From Soonwooa sp023440705 (GTDB taxonomy: Bacteria > Bacteroidota > Bacteroidia > Flavobacteriales > Weeksellaceae): DNA of 64,000 nucleotides. The stretch lies in the NCBI GenBank assembly GCA_023440705.1, contig JAEXRP010000008.1, forward strand, positions 68,920 through 132,919, given 5' to 3'. The notes under the pieces were generated by a model, which was not told the DNA's origin, made no database searches, and was given only the letters and a program-made list of their open reading frames with translations. This document shows, piece after piece, positions 34,626 through 42,295 of the stretch. Every line of letters starts with the position of its first letter. Position 1 is the stretch's first letter. A program made the position numbers and the translations under genes.

Positions 34626-36251
34626 ATGTTTGACAAACAACAAAAAAAAATAAAACGATCGGCAAAACTTCTTCAAGTTATTAGCAAATATGGACTTCAG
34701 GATATGTTGAGTCGAATATCAAATGGTTCAGATTCAGATTCCGAGAAGAATAAAGCTGGTTACGAAAGACTTCGTTTAGCCTTGGAAGAGTTGGGACCGA
34801 GTTTTGTTAAATTGGGACAATCGTTTAGTAATCGTGATGATCTCTTACCTAAAGATTTAATTCTTGAACTTCAAAAATTACAAGATCGGGTAGAGGTTGT
34901 TGATATGGATGTCAAAATGATTTTGGAAAAGTCTCTAGACATCGTTGTTGATGAGCATTTTAGTAACATTGATACAACGCCGATTGCCGCAGCATCAATC
35001 GCGCAAGTTTATAAAGCGCAACTTAAAAATGGACAAGATGTTATCTTAAAAATAAAGCGTCCGAACATTGAAAAAACCATACAAGCGGATCTTTTACTCT
35101 TAAAAGATTTGGTGAATTTAATCGACACTTATTCTGATATTGGCGATCAAATCAATCTTAAAAATGCTTTATTTGCGTTCGAAAAATCTTTGTTGGAAGA
35201 ATTGTCTTTAAGTAATGAAAAGAACAATATTCTGAGGTTTCAAAAGAATTTTAAAAACGATAAAGATACTTATGTTCCTAAAGTTTTTGAAGATTATTGT
35301 GACAACCAAATCCTTACAATGGAATTTGTGGAAGGTACAAAAATTACCGATATTGCTTCTTTGACAGCACAAAATATTGATGTTAAAATACTTGCAGAAA
35401 AAGGCTATCAGCTTTTTGTTTCACAGATTTTGGATTACGGATTTTTCCATGCAGATCCACATGGTGGCAATATTTTGGTCAACAAAGAAGGTCAAATTGT
35501 TTTCATTGATTTTGGTGCGGTTGGTGCAATTCCGGAAAGTGATCAATCAGTTTTGGAAAGTTTAATCCTGAATTTCGTTGCGAGAAAGCCTGATAAAATC
35601 ATCAGAAATCTCAAAAAGCTTGCGATATATTATAGTATTCCGAATGATAGACAATTCGAAAATGATGTTTTAGAAATCCTAAATACCATCCATAACAGCT
35701 CGTTAAAAGACATCAATGTGGCAGCGATAATGTCCAAAATGAAAGATGTTCTTAAAGAAAATCGTCTTGTGATGCCTGATTATTTTTATTTGTTGTTTAA
35801 AGGAATTTCTTTGATAGACGGCGTTGGACGGACTATTAATCCAGATTTGGATGTTGTTAGCAGTCTAAAACCTTATAGCAAAAAGATACTTTATGAAAAA
35901 TTAAATCCTGAAAAACTTGCCAAAAAAGGATTTAATAAACTAACAGATTTAAGCGATCATTTTGAAGAAATCCCGAACGAATTGCGATCTGTTCTACATA
36001 AATTGGACGAAAACCAATTGAGTCTCCAAACCGAAATTAAGAACATGGACCGACTAGAAGTGGTGATTAAATCGAGTATTGTTAATTTGATTTTAGGAAT
36101 TGTGCTCGCAGCAAATATTGTCGTGACATCGATTCTTTGGGCTGCGAAAATAGGACCTCAAATTGGCGACTTTCACATCTTTCCAATTTTAGGATTTGTA
36201 GTTTCGATTGTATTAATTGTTATTCTTTCATTAAGAATTCTTAGAAGATAA
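34626..36251 (+). CDS. AarF/UbiB (ABC1) atypical kinase-like protein
   Basis: A 541-residue protein from ATG 34626 (an in-frame extension upstream overlaps the terminator and is rejected). The family-specific motifs are present: the KxGQ region PSFVKLGQSFSNRDDLLP, the Ala-rich loop AAASIAQVYKAQLKNG with VILKIKRP, HADPHGGNILV (catalytic-loop equivalent) and VFIDFGAVGAI (DFG equivalent). Two C-terminal membrane helices (~490-540) anchor it. UbiB proteins bind ADP/ATP and support quinone or isoprenoid lipid metabolism; here menaquinone-related or lipid transport roles are possible. Confidence 0.9.
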   Translation: MFDKQQKKIKRSAKLLQVISKYGLQDMLSRISNGSDSDSEKNKAGYERLRLALEELGPSFVKLGQSFSNRDDLLPKDLILELQKLQDRVEVVDMDVKMILEKSLDIVVDEHFSNIDTTPIAAASIAQVYKAQLKNGQDVILKIKRPNIEKTIQADLLLLKDLVNLIDTYSDIGDQINLKNALFAFEKSLLEELSLSNEKNNILRFQKNFKNDKDTYVPKVFEDYCDNQILTMEFVEGTKITDIASLTAQNIDVKILAEKGYQLFVSQILDYGFFHADPHGGNILVNKEGQIVFIDFGAVGAIPESDQSVLESLILNFVARKPDKIIRNLKKLAIYYSIPNDRQFENDVLEILNTIHNSSLKDINVAAIMSKMKDVLKENRLVMPDYFYLLFKGISLIDGVGRTINPDLDVVSSLKPYSKKILYEKLNPEKLAKKGFNKLTDLSDHFEEIPNELRSVLHKLDENQLSLQTEIKNMDRLEVVIKSSIVNLILGIVLAANIVVTSILWAAKIGPQIGDFHIFPILGFVVSIVLIVILSLRILRR

Positions 36252-36333
36252 CTTTTACTTTAAATAAAAATTGTAAATAGTTTTATTTTAATATTTTATA
36301 AAACTTAACTAAAGTATTTTATTGATTTTAAAA

Positions 36334-36729
36334 TCAAATATTTGCCTTTAAATCCTCTAACCAATTGTTGTCAATCCTTTTGATTTTTTGAGTTTCAGAA
36401 TCGAATAAAATCCAAAGCGTTTCTGACAAAACTACCAATTCATTATTACAATAGAATTCCACTTTGCGAGGTTGTTTGATGCCAATTGGTGGAAGTGGAT
36501 AGGTTTTAGTAATTAAAATATCATCGAGAAATAATTGCTTTTTGTACTGAATATGATGATCCATTAACACCCAATAATCTTTGGAATAATTGGTTTTGCC
36601 TTTCAAAATATCCCAATGTTCTGCTGCAATTTCTTCAACCCAATGGACATATTGCACGTTGTTAACATGTCGAATTTTGTCAAGATTTTCTTCTGTTATT
36701 TTTATTTCTTTGGAATAAACTAAATCCAT
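36334..36729 (-). CDS. hotdog-fold acyl-CoA thioesterase
   Basis: A 131-residue single hotdog domain of the 4-hydroxybenzoyl-CoA thioesterase/YbgC type. The pattern EENLDKIRHVNNVQYVHWVEEIAAEHW has the helix with Asn-x-x-x-Tyr seen in this group, followed by beta strands (WVLMDHHIQYKKQLFLDDIL). It likely hydrolyses a fatty acyl- or aromatic acyl-CoA. The usual catalytic Asp of YbgC (D-x-x-GHVNN) corresponds here to DKIRHVNN. A single-gene unit; no clear promoter. Confidence 0.82.
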   Translation of the reverse strand: MDLVYSKEIKITEENLDKIRHVNNVQYVHWVEEIAAEHWDILKGKTNYSKDYWVLMDHHIQYKKQLFLDDILITKTYPLPPIGIKQPRKVEFYCNNELVVLSETLWILFDSETQKIKRIDNNWLEDLKANI

Positions 36730-36920
36730 TCTGTTTTAATAATTACTTCAAATTTATTAAAAATATAAGTTTTAAAACTTAATCAAATTCAATAAAAAAG
36801 TCTTGTAGCATCAGATATTTTTATAATTTAGAATCCTGAATTGAAAATGGATTTGATATCCTTAGACAAGTTTATCAATGCTAAATTCAGTTTAAGATTT
36901 AATTTAAAACTTTAAAGAAA

Positions 36921-37478
36921 ATGGACATCGATAAGGCGACACAAACGATGATTGATAATCTTCACAAAAATTCTGGTAAAACTTTGGAAGAGTGGATAGA
37001 TATTGTCAAAAAAGAAAATCTTGTAAAACACGGCGAAATCATTAAATTCTTAAAAGATAAACATGAGTTTACCCACGGTTTTGCAAACCTCGTTGCGCAT
37101 CGTTCAAAAGCTTCTGATGCAGCTTCTGTAGAGAATAAAGACGATCTAATTACTGCGCAATACAAAGGAAAGGAAAGTCTAAAACCAATCTATGACCAAC
37201 TTGTCAATGAGATTAAAACTTGGAGCAAAGACTTAGAAATTGCACCAAAAAAAGCTTATGTTAGTCTGCGCCGAAACAAGCAATTTGCGACTTTGACACC
37301 TGCAACAAAGACTAGATTCGAAATCGGTCTCATCTTGAAAGGCGAAGAAGCAAAGGGCATTTTGGAAGCTGAAAAACCAAATACTATGTGTACGCACAAA
37401 ATAAAAATTACCCAACTAGAAGACCTAAACAATGAAGTTCTTAACTGGGTTAAAAAAGCTTTTGATAAAGCACTTTAG
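36921..37478 (+). CDS. DUF4287 + DUF5655 two-domain protein
   Basis: 185 residues. The N-terminal ~70 residues (ATQTMIDNLHKNSGKTLEEW, then KEHGEIIKFLK-like, HGFANLVAHR) match what I know of DUF4287. The C-terminal ~105 residues (LKPIYDQLVNEIKTW, AYVSLRRNKQFATLTPATKTRFEIGLILKG) match DUF5655, which resembles the YdhG/DUF1801 fold. It is the first of three same-strand genes, with the next starting 4 bp after its stop. No enzymatic motif is visible; the function is unknown. Confidence 0.75.
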   Translation: MDIDKATQTMIDNLHKNSGKTLEEWIDIVKKENLVKHGEIIKFLKDKHEFTHGFANLVAHRSKASDAASVENKDDLITAQYKGKESLKPIYDQLVNEIKTWSKDLEIAPKKAYVSLRRNKQFATLTPATKTRFEIGLILKGEEAKGILEAEKPNTMCTHKIKITQLEDLNNEVLNWVKKAFDKAL

Positions 37479-37481
37479 ACG

Positions 37482-38072
37482 ATGACAGAAAAGAAAAAGC
37501 TAACAACCATGCAAGAAAGCGATAATCCTTGGCATGAAGAATTAGAGAAAATTGCTGCAATTCTTAACAAAACCTCCTTAGAAATTGCGATAAAATGGAA
37601 TGCAGAAGTCTATACTTTAAAAGGTAAAAATGTTGTGAGTTATGGCGGTTTCAAAAACTATTTTACGATTTGGTTTTATAATGGCGTTTTCTTGTCCGAT
37701 CCTTACAAAGTTTTGGTTAATGCCCAAGAAGGCAAAACGAAATCTTTGAGACAATGGCGTATGACTTCGGCTGATGAGATTGATGAAAAGAAGATTTTGG
37801 AATACGTCAACGAAGCTATCGAAATTGAGAAAAAAGGATTAAAACTAAGTCCAGAAAAATTCCAAGCAGTAGCAATTCCCACGATTTTGCAATCAGCTTT
37901 GGATGAGAATAAAGTTTTGAAAAACTCTTTTGAATCTTTAACACAAGGTAAGCAAAAAGAATACAATCTTTACATCGACGAAGCCAAGCAAGAAGCTACT
38001 AAAATAAAGCGTTTGGAGAAGATTATTCCGATGATTTTGGATAATAAAGGTCTAAATGATAAGTATAAATAA
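37482..38072 (+). CDS. YdeI/OmdA-family protein (DUF1801 domain)
   Basis: 196 residues. The first ~120 resemble a DUF1801-type domain (LEKIAAILNKTSLEIAIKWNAEVYTLKGKNVVSYGGFKNYFTIWFYNG). The C-terminal ~70 form a helical YdeI/OmdA-like tail (KLSPEKFQAVAIPTILQSALDENKVLKNSFESL; KKEYNLYIDEAKQEATKIKRLEKIIPMI). Bacillus YdeI and relatives have unclear roles. Same-strand neighbours lie 4 bp upstream and 11 bp downstream, consistent with one transcript. Confidence 0.8.
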   Translation: MTEKKKLTTMQESDNPWHEELEKIAAILNKTSLEIAIKWNAEVYTLKGKNVVSYGGFKNYFTIWFYNGVFLSDPYKVLVNAQEGKTKSLRQWRMTSADEIDEKKILEYVNEAIEIEKKGLKLSPEKFQAVAIPTILQSALDENKVLKNSFESLTQGKQKEYNLYIDEAKQEATKIKRLEKIIPMILDNKGLNDKYK

Positions 38073-38083
38073 TTGTAATTGAC

Positions 38084-38512
38084 ATGGCAAAAACCAAGAC
38101 AACTTTTACAGAGGCTGATGTTGAAGAATTTATTAAGACTTTTGCAAATTCTCAACAAAAAATCGATGATAGTTTTGAACTCATAAAACTGATGTCTGAA
38201 ATATCTGGTCAACCACCGCAAATGTGGGGACCAACGATTGTCGGTTTTGGATGTTATCATTACAAATACAAATCGGGACACGAAGGTGATGCTCCGATTC
38301 TAGGTTTTTCACCAAGGAAGGCGGAGTTTTCTTTATACGTTTTCACAGGTTTGGAAGAACACGAATATCTTTTAAAAGATTTAGGAAAATTCAGAATGGG
38401 GAAGGCTTGTATCTATGTCAAAAAACTTTCTGATATTAATATTGACGCTTTAAGAATATTGATGCAAGAAAGTATTAATTATATTTCTGAAAAATATGAA
38501 CGAGTAAAATAA
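38084..38512 (+). CDS. DUF1801-domain protein
   Basis: 142 residues making up one DUF1801 domain: DVEEFIKTFANSQQKIDDSFELIKLMSEISGQPPQMWGPTIVGFGCYHYKYKSG and GFSPRKAEFSLYVFTG, then FRMGKACIYVKKLSDINIDAL. The fold is shared with B. subtilis Fra (YdhG), which has been described as a frataxin-like protein. That is a family-level link, not evidence of the same job. Last gene of the trio. A long inverted-repeat element follows at 38551, and no classic T-run terminator is seen. Confidence 0.82.
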   Translation: MAKTKTTFTEADVEEFIKTFANSQQKIDDSFELIKLMSEISGQPPQMWGPTIVGFGCYHYKYKSGHEGDAPILGFSPRKAEFSLYVFTGLEEHEYLLKDLGKFRMGKACIYVKKLSDINIDALRILMQESINYISEKYERVK

Positions 38513-38550
38513 ATTTTTGATTATCCGTAATTGATTATAAAGATATTTTA

Positions 38551-38698
38551 AACGCAAAGTCGCTATTTTATTTACATTAAATCGTTTTTAAGACGCAAGG
38601 TTTATCTTCGATAAATTTCAGGAAGTAAGTTTGAAAATCTTCGATTTTCTTGCGTCTTAATTTTCATTGTGTAATTGAAAATTTTGCGACTTTGCGTT
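38551..38698. repeat. large inverted element made of two CTTTGCGT-type repeats
   Basis: The outer arms AACGCAAAGTCGC (38551-38563) and GCGACTTTGCGTT (38686-38698) are perfect complements. The inner arms TTAAGACGCAAG (38588-38599) and CTTGCGTCTTAA (38649-38660) are also perfect. Between them are two ATCTTCGAT-type words. Each half, read outward, resembles the single copy at 3701-3774. The whole 148 bp could fold into one long hairpin and may also end the DUF trio transcript. Confidence 0.65.
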
Positions 38699-38750
38699 AG
38701 TTTTTCAAATATTATTCAAGACGGATATTCATAAATAAATTTGTTTCTTA

Positions 38751-39575
38751 TTAATTAACAATAATATTTCCATTAGTATCATAGTTAAAACTCCAAGATT
38801 TCTCAACAGCATTTGTAATTTCATTATTAATATTATAATGAGTTTCTGTATATTTTCTAAAATTATTTTTTGAAAGACTTCGATAAAAATAATCTCCTAA
38901 TAAATATAACTTTTTGGTTGGATTTTTGGAAGTATCATAATTCTCAAAAGTTCGAACTATTCTTTCATTTTTATTTTCGCCATTAATTTGTAGATAAAAT
39001 TCTGTTTTAACAAGATTAGTATTGTTATCGTAGAAAAATTTTTCAACATAACCTGCCTTATAATCATTAGGATCTTGTGGGTTATAAGGCATATTTGGAA
39101 AAGTAGTTGTTATTTCCGTTAAAAGATTATTATTGTATGCATAAGTCAATTTTTTGTTTAAATATGCTTGACTAACGTCAGGGATTTCCCTTATTAAAAT
39201 TTGGTTGGAAGCATTTAATGTATAAATATTAGTATTTTTAGGAACAATATATTGTGGCGATGATAAGAAGTTTTCAACAAGAACTGAATTGTTACTGTTG
39301 TATGTTAAGCTTGTGTAAATATCCTTTGAAAAAGCACCATTGAAACCTGTGCTACTAGATATAGGTAGAAAACCACCAATTTGTTTAACTAATCTTTTTT
39401 GACTGTCGTACTGTAGCGTAAAATCGATTTCTTGTGGGTTAATCCAATTTCCTGTTCTATTAAAATCAATTTTAATATTTTTAACTAAATCATCTTGCTC
39501 TTGTTGAGGATTATCATCTCTATTGCAAGAAAATGTTAGAATTGATAAAAGTGAAAGTAATAAATATTTTTTCAT
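38751..39575 (-). CDS. hypothetical lipoprotein
   Basis: 274 residues with a signal peptide and lipobox (LLSILTFSCNRDD), followed by an acidic linker and a chain of short beta-strand-like segments with YD-repeat-like words (LTYAYNNNLLTEITT, KFFYDNNTNLVKTEFYL, FNYDTNGNIIVN). It resembles the DUF4595/RHS-like lipoproteins of Bacteroidota, but I cannot assign a family firmly. Probably anchored in the outer membrane. It stands alone on its strand. Confidence 0.7.
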   Translation of the reverse strand: MKKYLLLSLLSILTFSCNRDDNPQQEQDDLVKNIKIDFNRTGNWINPQEIDFTLQYDSQKRLVKQIGGFLPISSSTGFNGAFSKDIYTSLTYNSNNSVLVENFLSSPQYIVPKNTNIYTLNASNQILIREIPDVSQAYLNKKLTYAYNNNLLTEITTTFPNMPYNPQDPNDYKAGYVEKFFYDNNTNLVKTEFYLQINGENKNERIVRTFENYDTSKNPTKKLYLLGDYFYRSLSKNNFRKYTETHYNINNEITNAVEKSWSFNYDTNGNIIVN

Positions 39576-39681
39576 TTGACTAAAGTATTATTTTTCTTTT
39601 AAAAGCTCCAAATATTGATCAAATTTGTTTTAGTTTTCTATAAATTGCACAGGTAAAAAATAACATAAACATAAACGAAAA

Positions 39682-40128
39682 ATGGCAACAACTAACATTT
39701 ATTTAACTTTTGAAGGTAATTGCAAAGCGGCTTTTGACTTTTACAAATCAGTTTTTGGTGGTGATTTTCCACATGTTGGAAAATTCGGAGATATGCCCGA
39801 AACAGACGGTAAACCAATCTCTGAAGAAGACAAAGAAAAAATTATGCACATTTCGCTTCCAATTAGTAAAGAAACTGTGTTAATGGGCAGTGACGCTGGT
39901 ACAGATTGGGGAAAAGGATTGACGATTGGCAACAACTTTTCGATTGCTATCAATGCAGATTCTCGTGAAGAAGCTGATAAATTATTCAATGGACTGTCAG
40001 AAGGCGGAACAGTTACAATGCCTTTACAGGAGACGTTTTGGGGCGCTTATTTTGGGATGTTCGTTGATAAATTCAATATCAATTGGATGATGAATTATGA
40101 CGATCCTAGCAAGGTTCAGCCACATTAA
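39682..40128 (+). CDS. VOC-family protein (PhnB-like)
   Basis: 148 residues of the glyoxalase/bleomycin-resistance (VOC) superfamily, PhnB-like branch: TNIYLTFEGNCKAAFDFYKSVFGGDF, HISLPISKETVLMGSDAG, NNFSIAINADSREEADKLFNGLSEGG and the C-terminal WGAYFGMFVDKFNINWMMNYD. The branch is common and its substrates are mostly unknown. It has its own terminator at 40141. Confidence 0.9.
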   Translation: MATTNIYLTFEGNCKAAFDFYKSVFGGDFPHVGKFGDMPETDGKPISEEDKEKIMHISLPISKETVLMGSDAGTDWGKGLTIGNNFSIAINADSREEADKLFNGLSEGGTVTMPLQETFWGAYFGMFVDKFNINWMMNYDDPSKVQPH

Positions 40129-40140
40129 TTTATTAAAACA

Positions 40141-40174
40141 AAAAACTGCTTTGCAAAACCGAAGCAGTTTTTTT
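40141..40174 (+). terminator. terminator of the VOC gene
   Basis: AAAAACTGCTT pairs with AAGCAGTTTTT across CGAAAACC-like loop sequence, followed by T. Confidence 0.85.
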
Positions 40175-40175
40175 A

Positions 40176-40257
40176 ATAAAAAAAGGCGTTCGCCACAACA
40201 GCAAAAGCCTTTAACAATACAATATTTAGTTCGGTAGGTAAGCTTCAAACTTACTGG
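40176..40257 (-). ncRNA. candidate small RNA (about 82 nt)
   Basis: Read on the minus strand, an exact -7 box TATCTTTG (40260-40267) is followed by a short transcript with no reading frame. It carries a 5' hairpin GTAAG-TTTGAAG-CTTAC, an unpaired middle (CCGAACTAAATATTG) and a strong 3' terminator, AAAGGCTTTTGC...GCGAACGCCTTT plus T-run. It lies in the gap between the VOC gene and the serine hydrolase, and the hydrolase appears to have its own terminator upstream (40284-40304), so this is not just a 3' tail. It does not match SRP, 6S or tmRNA as I know them. Confidence 0.5.
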
Positions 40258-40259
40258 TC

Positions 40260-40267
40260 CAAAGATA
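40260..40267 (-). promoter_or_regulatory. -7 box of the candidate small RNA
   Basis: TATCTTTG on the minus strand matches TAnnTTTG exactly. A TTTTTG lies about 16 bp further upstream, shorter than the usual -33 spacing, so the -33 element is uncertain. Confidence 0.5.
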
Positions 40268-40283
40268 GTTTTGTTAAGCCTTT

Positions 40284-40304
40284 CAAAAATACGGTTAACC
40301 GTAA
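40284..40304 (-). terminator. short terminator after the serine hydrolase gene
   Basis: The perfect palindrome ACGGTTAACCGT (40291-40302), extended by flanking T/A, gives a TACGG-TTAA-CCGTA hairpin followed by five T on the minus strand, 11 bp beyond the stop. Confidence 0.5.
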
Positions 40305-40314
40305 AATCAGTTTT

Positions 40315-41370
40315 TTAAAACTTTGGATTAGGATTTTTACTTAAAAAATCGATAAGAATGTTTTTGATTTTCGTTTCAATATTGTAATAATAGTCGCTGT
40401 TTTCGGGCATTTGGTTTTCGAGGATAACAAGACTCAAATCATATTTCGGAATGTAAATATTAAGTGCGCTAAAACCGTCACCTAAACCAGTATGTCCATA
40501 ATATTTAATATTTTGCTCATTTACAATACGAATTCCGTAACCATAAGGCTGCTTTTCTTTTCCGAAAACATCATGTTGAGACAAGGTTTTTCCTTTTAAA
40601 AATTCTTGTAAACTTTTATTTTTTAAAATCTTACCAGAATAAAGTAATTGATTCCAAAAACTTAACTCGCTTGTTGACGCCAACCAACCATCAGCCGCAG
40701 CATAGTCTGGTCGAATACCACTTTTCTCTAATACTTCAATTTTGTCGTTGTTGATTAAATGTCCTTTAACACTAGACAAAGCGCTATTATTTGTAAAAAT
40801 TTCTGGATTTTTAAAACCTAGAGATTTCAAAAACGTCATAGCTTGTTCTGCATAAGGTTTTTTATAAATCTGTTCTAAAATCTGACCAGCAAGCGCAAAT
40901 GACAAATTTCCATATCGAAATTCTGAACCTGCGGGATAAGCCAGTTTTTGATCCAATTTTACAATACCATGCGTGTGATTCAGTAATTGATAAACTTTTA
41001 CAGAATCTTTCCAAGTCGTTTTTAAGTCAGGAAGATATTTAGAAATTGGATCTTCAAGATTTAGCTTCGAATCTTCAACCGCTTTCAGCAACATAACTGC
41101 TGTCAATTGCTTGGTAATGGACATTACTTCAAAACGGTCAGTATTTTTAAGTTCGGTTTTAGTGTTAAAATTTTGTACGCCAAAACTCGATTGATAAAGA
41201 TTCTGTTTTCCTTTTGTTATTAAAATATTTCCATTAAACTTAATTGGTGAATCTTGATGCATCACCGAATCTATTTTTGAATAAATGGACGAAAATTGTT
41301 GTGCGGAATACTGTATACTCAAAATCGAAAATACAATAATTAAAGACAAACGACTTTGTGTAGAAAGCAT
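40315..41370 (-). CDS. serine hydrolase, class C beta-lactamase/esterase family
   Basis: 351 residues with a signal peptide (to about YSAQ). Active-site motifs of the family: SITK (Ser84, Lys87), YGN (in RYGNLSFALAGQ) and the HTGLGDG triad box near residue 290. The long insert lacks features of clinical AmpC enzymes, so a peptidase or esterase role is more likely than beta-lactam resistance. It overlaps nothing; 12 bp separate it from the DUF4199 gene upstream, with which it is probably co-transcribed. Confidence 0.87.
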   Translation of the reverse strand: MLSTQSRLSLIIVFSILSIQYSAQQFSSIYSKIDSVMHQDSPIKFNGNILITKGKQNLYQSSFGVQNFNTKTELKNTDRFEVMSITKQLTAVMLLKAVEDSKLNLEDPISKYLPDLKTTWKDSVKVYQLLNHTHGIVKLDQKLAYPAGSEFRYGNLSFALAGQILEQIYKKPYAEQAMTFLKSLGFKNPEIFTNNSALSSVKGHLINNDKIEVLEKSGIRPDYAAADGWLASTSELSFWNQLLYSGKILKNKSLQEFLKGKTLSQHDVFGKEKQPYGYGIRIVNEQNIKYYGHTGLGDGFSALNIYIPKYDLSLVILENQMPENSDYYYNIETKIKNILIDFLSKNPNPKF

Positions 41371-41382
41371 CTTTTTAGGATT

Positions 41383-41895
41383 TTAAAAACTGGTTTCCGA
41401 TTGTTTATTTTTCTTGGGTTTAGTTTGTAAAAACACCATCAAAATTGCAGAGGTAATTACTCCCAAAGCTAATGCCCCGAAAGTCCCTTGTCGCACATAA
41501 TTAGCAAAATTAAATTGAGCTTTTGCTTCATCAAAAGTTCCATAGTAACCATGATTCAAACCACTTTGAATAGCATTTTTAAAGAAGTCTGGCGATATCA
41601 CAAAAGAGACTACCCATTGTACAAAAGGACTTAGAAAAGCAATAAAAAGTGACAAAACGATCCCTGAAGTCACACCTTGTTTAAAATCCATTTGCCCTTT
41701 ATAGTAGTTTTTCTTTTTGTCACGCAGTGCTAGATAAACCATTATCGTCGCAGGAATCGCAAAAAGATTGGTCAGATACATTTGATAATCAATATATTTA
41801 TCATGTAGACCTGTAAGTTTTTCTAGAAACATCCAAACTAAGGCCACTATGCTAAAAAGTATTGCCCATTTTATTTCAATCTTTATGCTCTTCAT
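41383..41895 (-). CDS. DUF4199 membrane protein
   Basis: 170 residues with four membrane helices (~10-27, 38-58, 75-98, 135-155) and the DUF4199 pattern DFKQGVTSGIVLSLFIAFLSPFVQWV with a later NHGYYGTFDEAKAQFNFANYV loop. The family is found mainly in Bacteroidota and its function is unknown. It is the upstream member of a two-gene unit with the serine hydrolase. Confidence 0.82.
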   Translation of the reverse strand: MKSIKIEIKWAILFSIVALVWMFLEKLTGLHDKYIDYQMYLTNLFAIPATIMVYLALRDKKKNYYKGQMDFKQGVTSGIVLSLFIAFLSPFVQWVVSFVISPDFFKNAIQSGLNHGYYGTFDEAKAQFNFANYVRQGTFGALALGVITSAILMVFLQTKPKKNKQSETSF

Positions 41896-42295
41896 TTAAT
41901 TTTTATTTTCGATGGCGTTTTTTCGTAATACTTGCTAAAATATTCAAAATTTCTAGATTAGCAAATACCTATTGATAGGATTTTATTAAAAATAACTTAA
42001 TTTGTCATTTTCAAAATACATACTAAAAATACATACTTCTAAAAACAACTTTTTTGTCACTATCAAAGTGTATAGCCACCAGATAATTATAAGCTTCTTT
42101 CTTAATTTTAGTATTGCTATCTGTTCTCTAAATTTTATTTTTTTGTGACTATAATTAAGAACGAATAAGTGTTTATTTTTTGAAATCCACTTCACTTACT
42201 CTACAATCAATAATGATTTCGATGACGTCGGAGATCGTTAATAAACTGCTTTCTATACGATTTTAATAAACGTTTTATATTTAAAAACTATTTCA
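41896..42295. other. AT-rich intergenic region
   Basis: 400 bp between diverging genes. A 69-codon reading frame on the minus strand (41986-42195) has no recognisable features and is not accepted. I see no clear promoter box or terminator. Confidence 0.3.

Noticed and set aside
36921..38512. Toxin-antitoxin or defence system
   Set aside because: No toxin fold, nuclease motif, DNA-binding partner or mobile-element context; family knowledge points instead to DUF1801/YdeI proteins of unknown role.
40176..40257. Small RNA as SRP 4.5S, 6S or a preQ1 riboswitch
   Set aside because: Lacks the GGUCAGGNCCGGAAGGAAGCAGCC-type SRP core, is too short for 6S, and has no downstream gene for a riboswitch to control.
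40315..41370. Antibiotic-resistance class C beta-lactamase
   Set aside because: Family motifs are shared with many esterases and peptidases; nothing specific to AmpC and no AmpR partner.
41986..42195. A 69-codon open frame on the minus strand between the DUF4199 and GH31 genes
   Set aside because: Low-complexity AT-rich sequence, no recognised motif, no promoter or terminator context.
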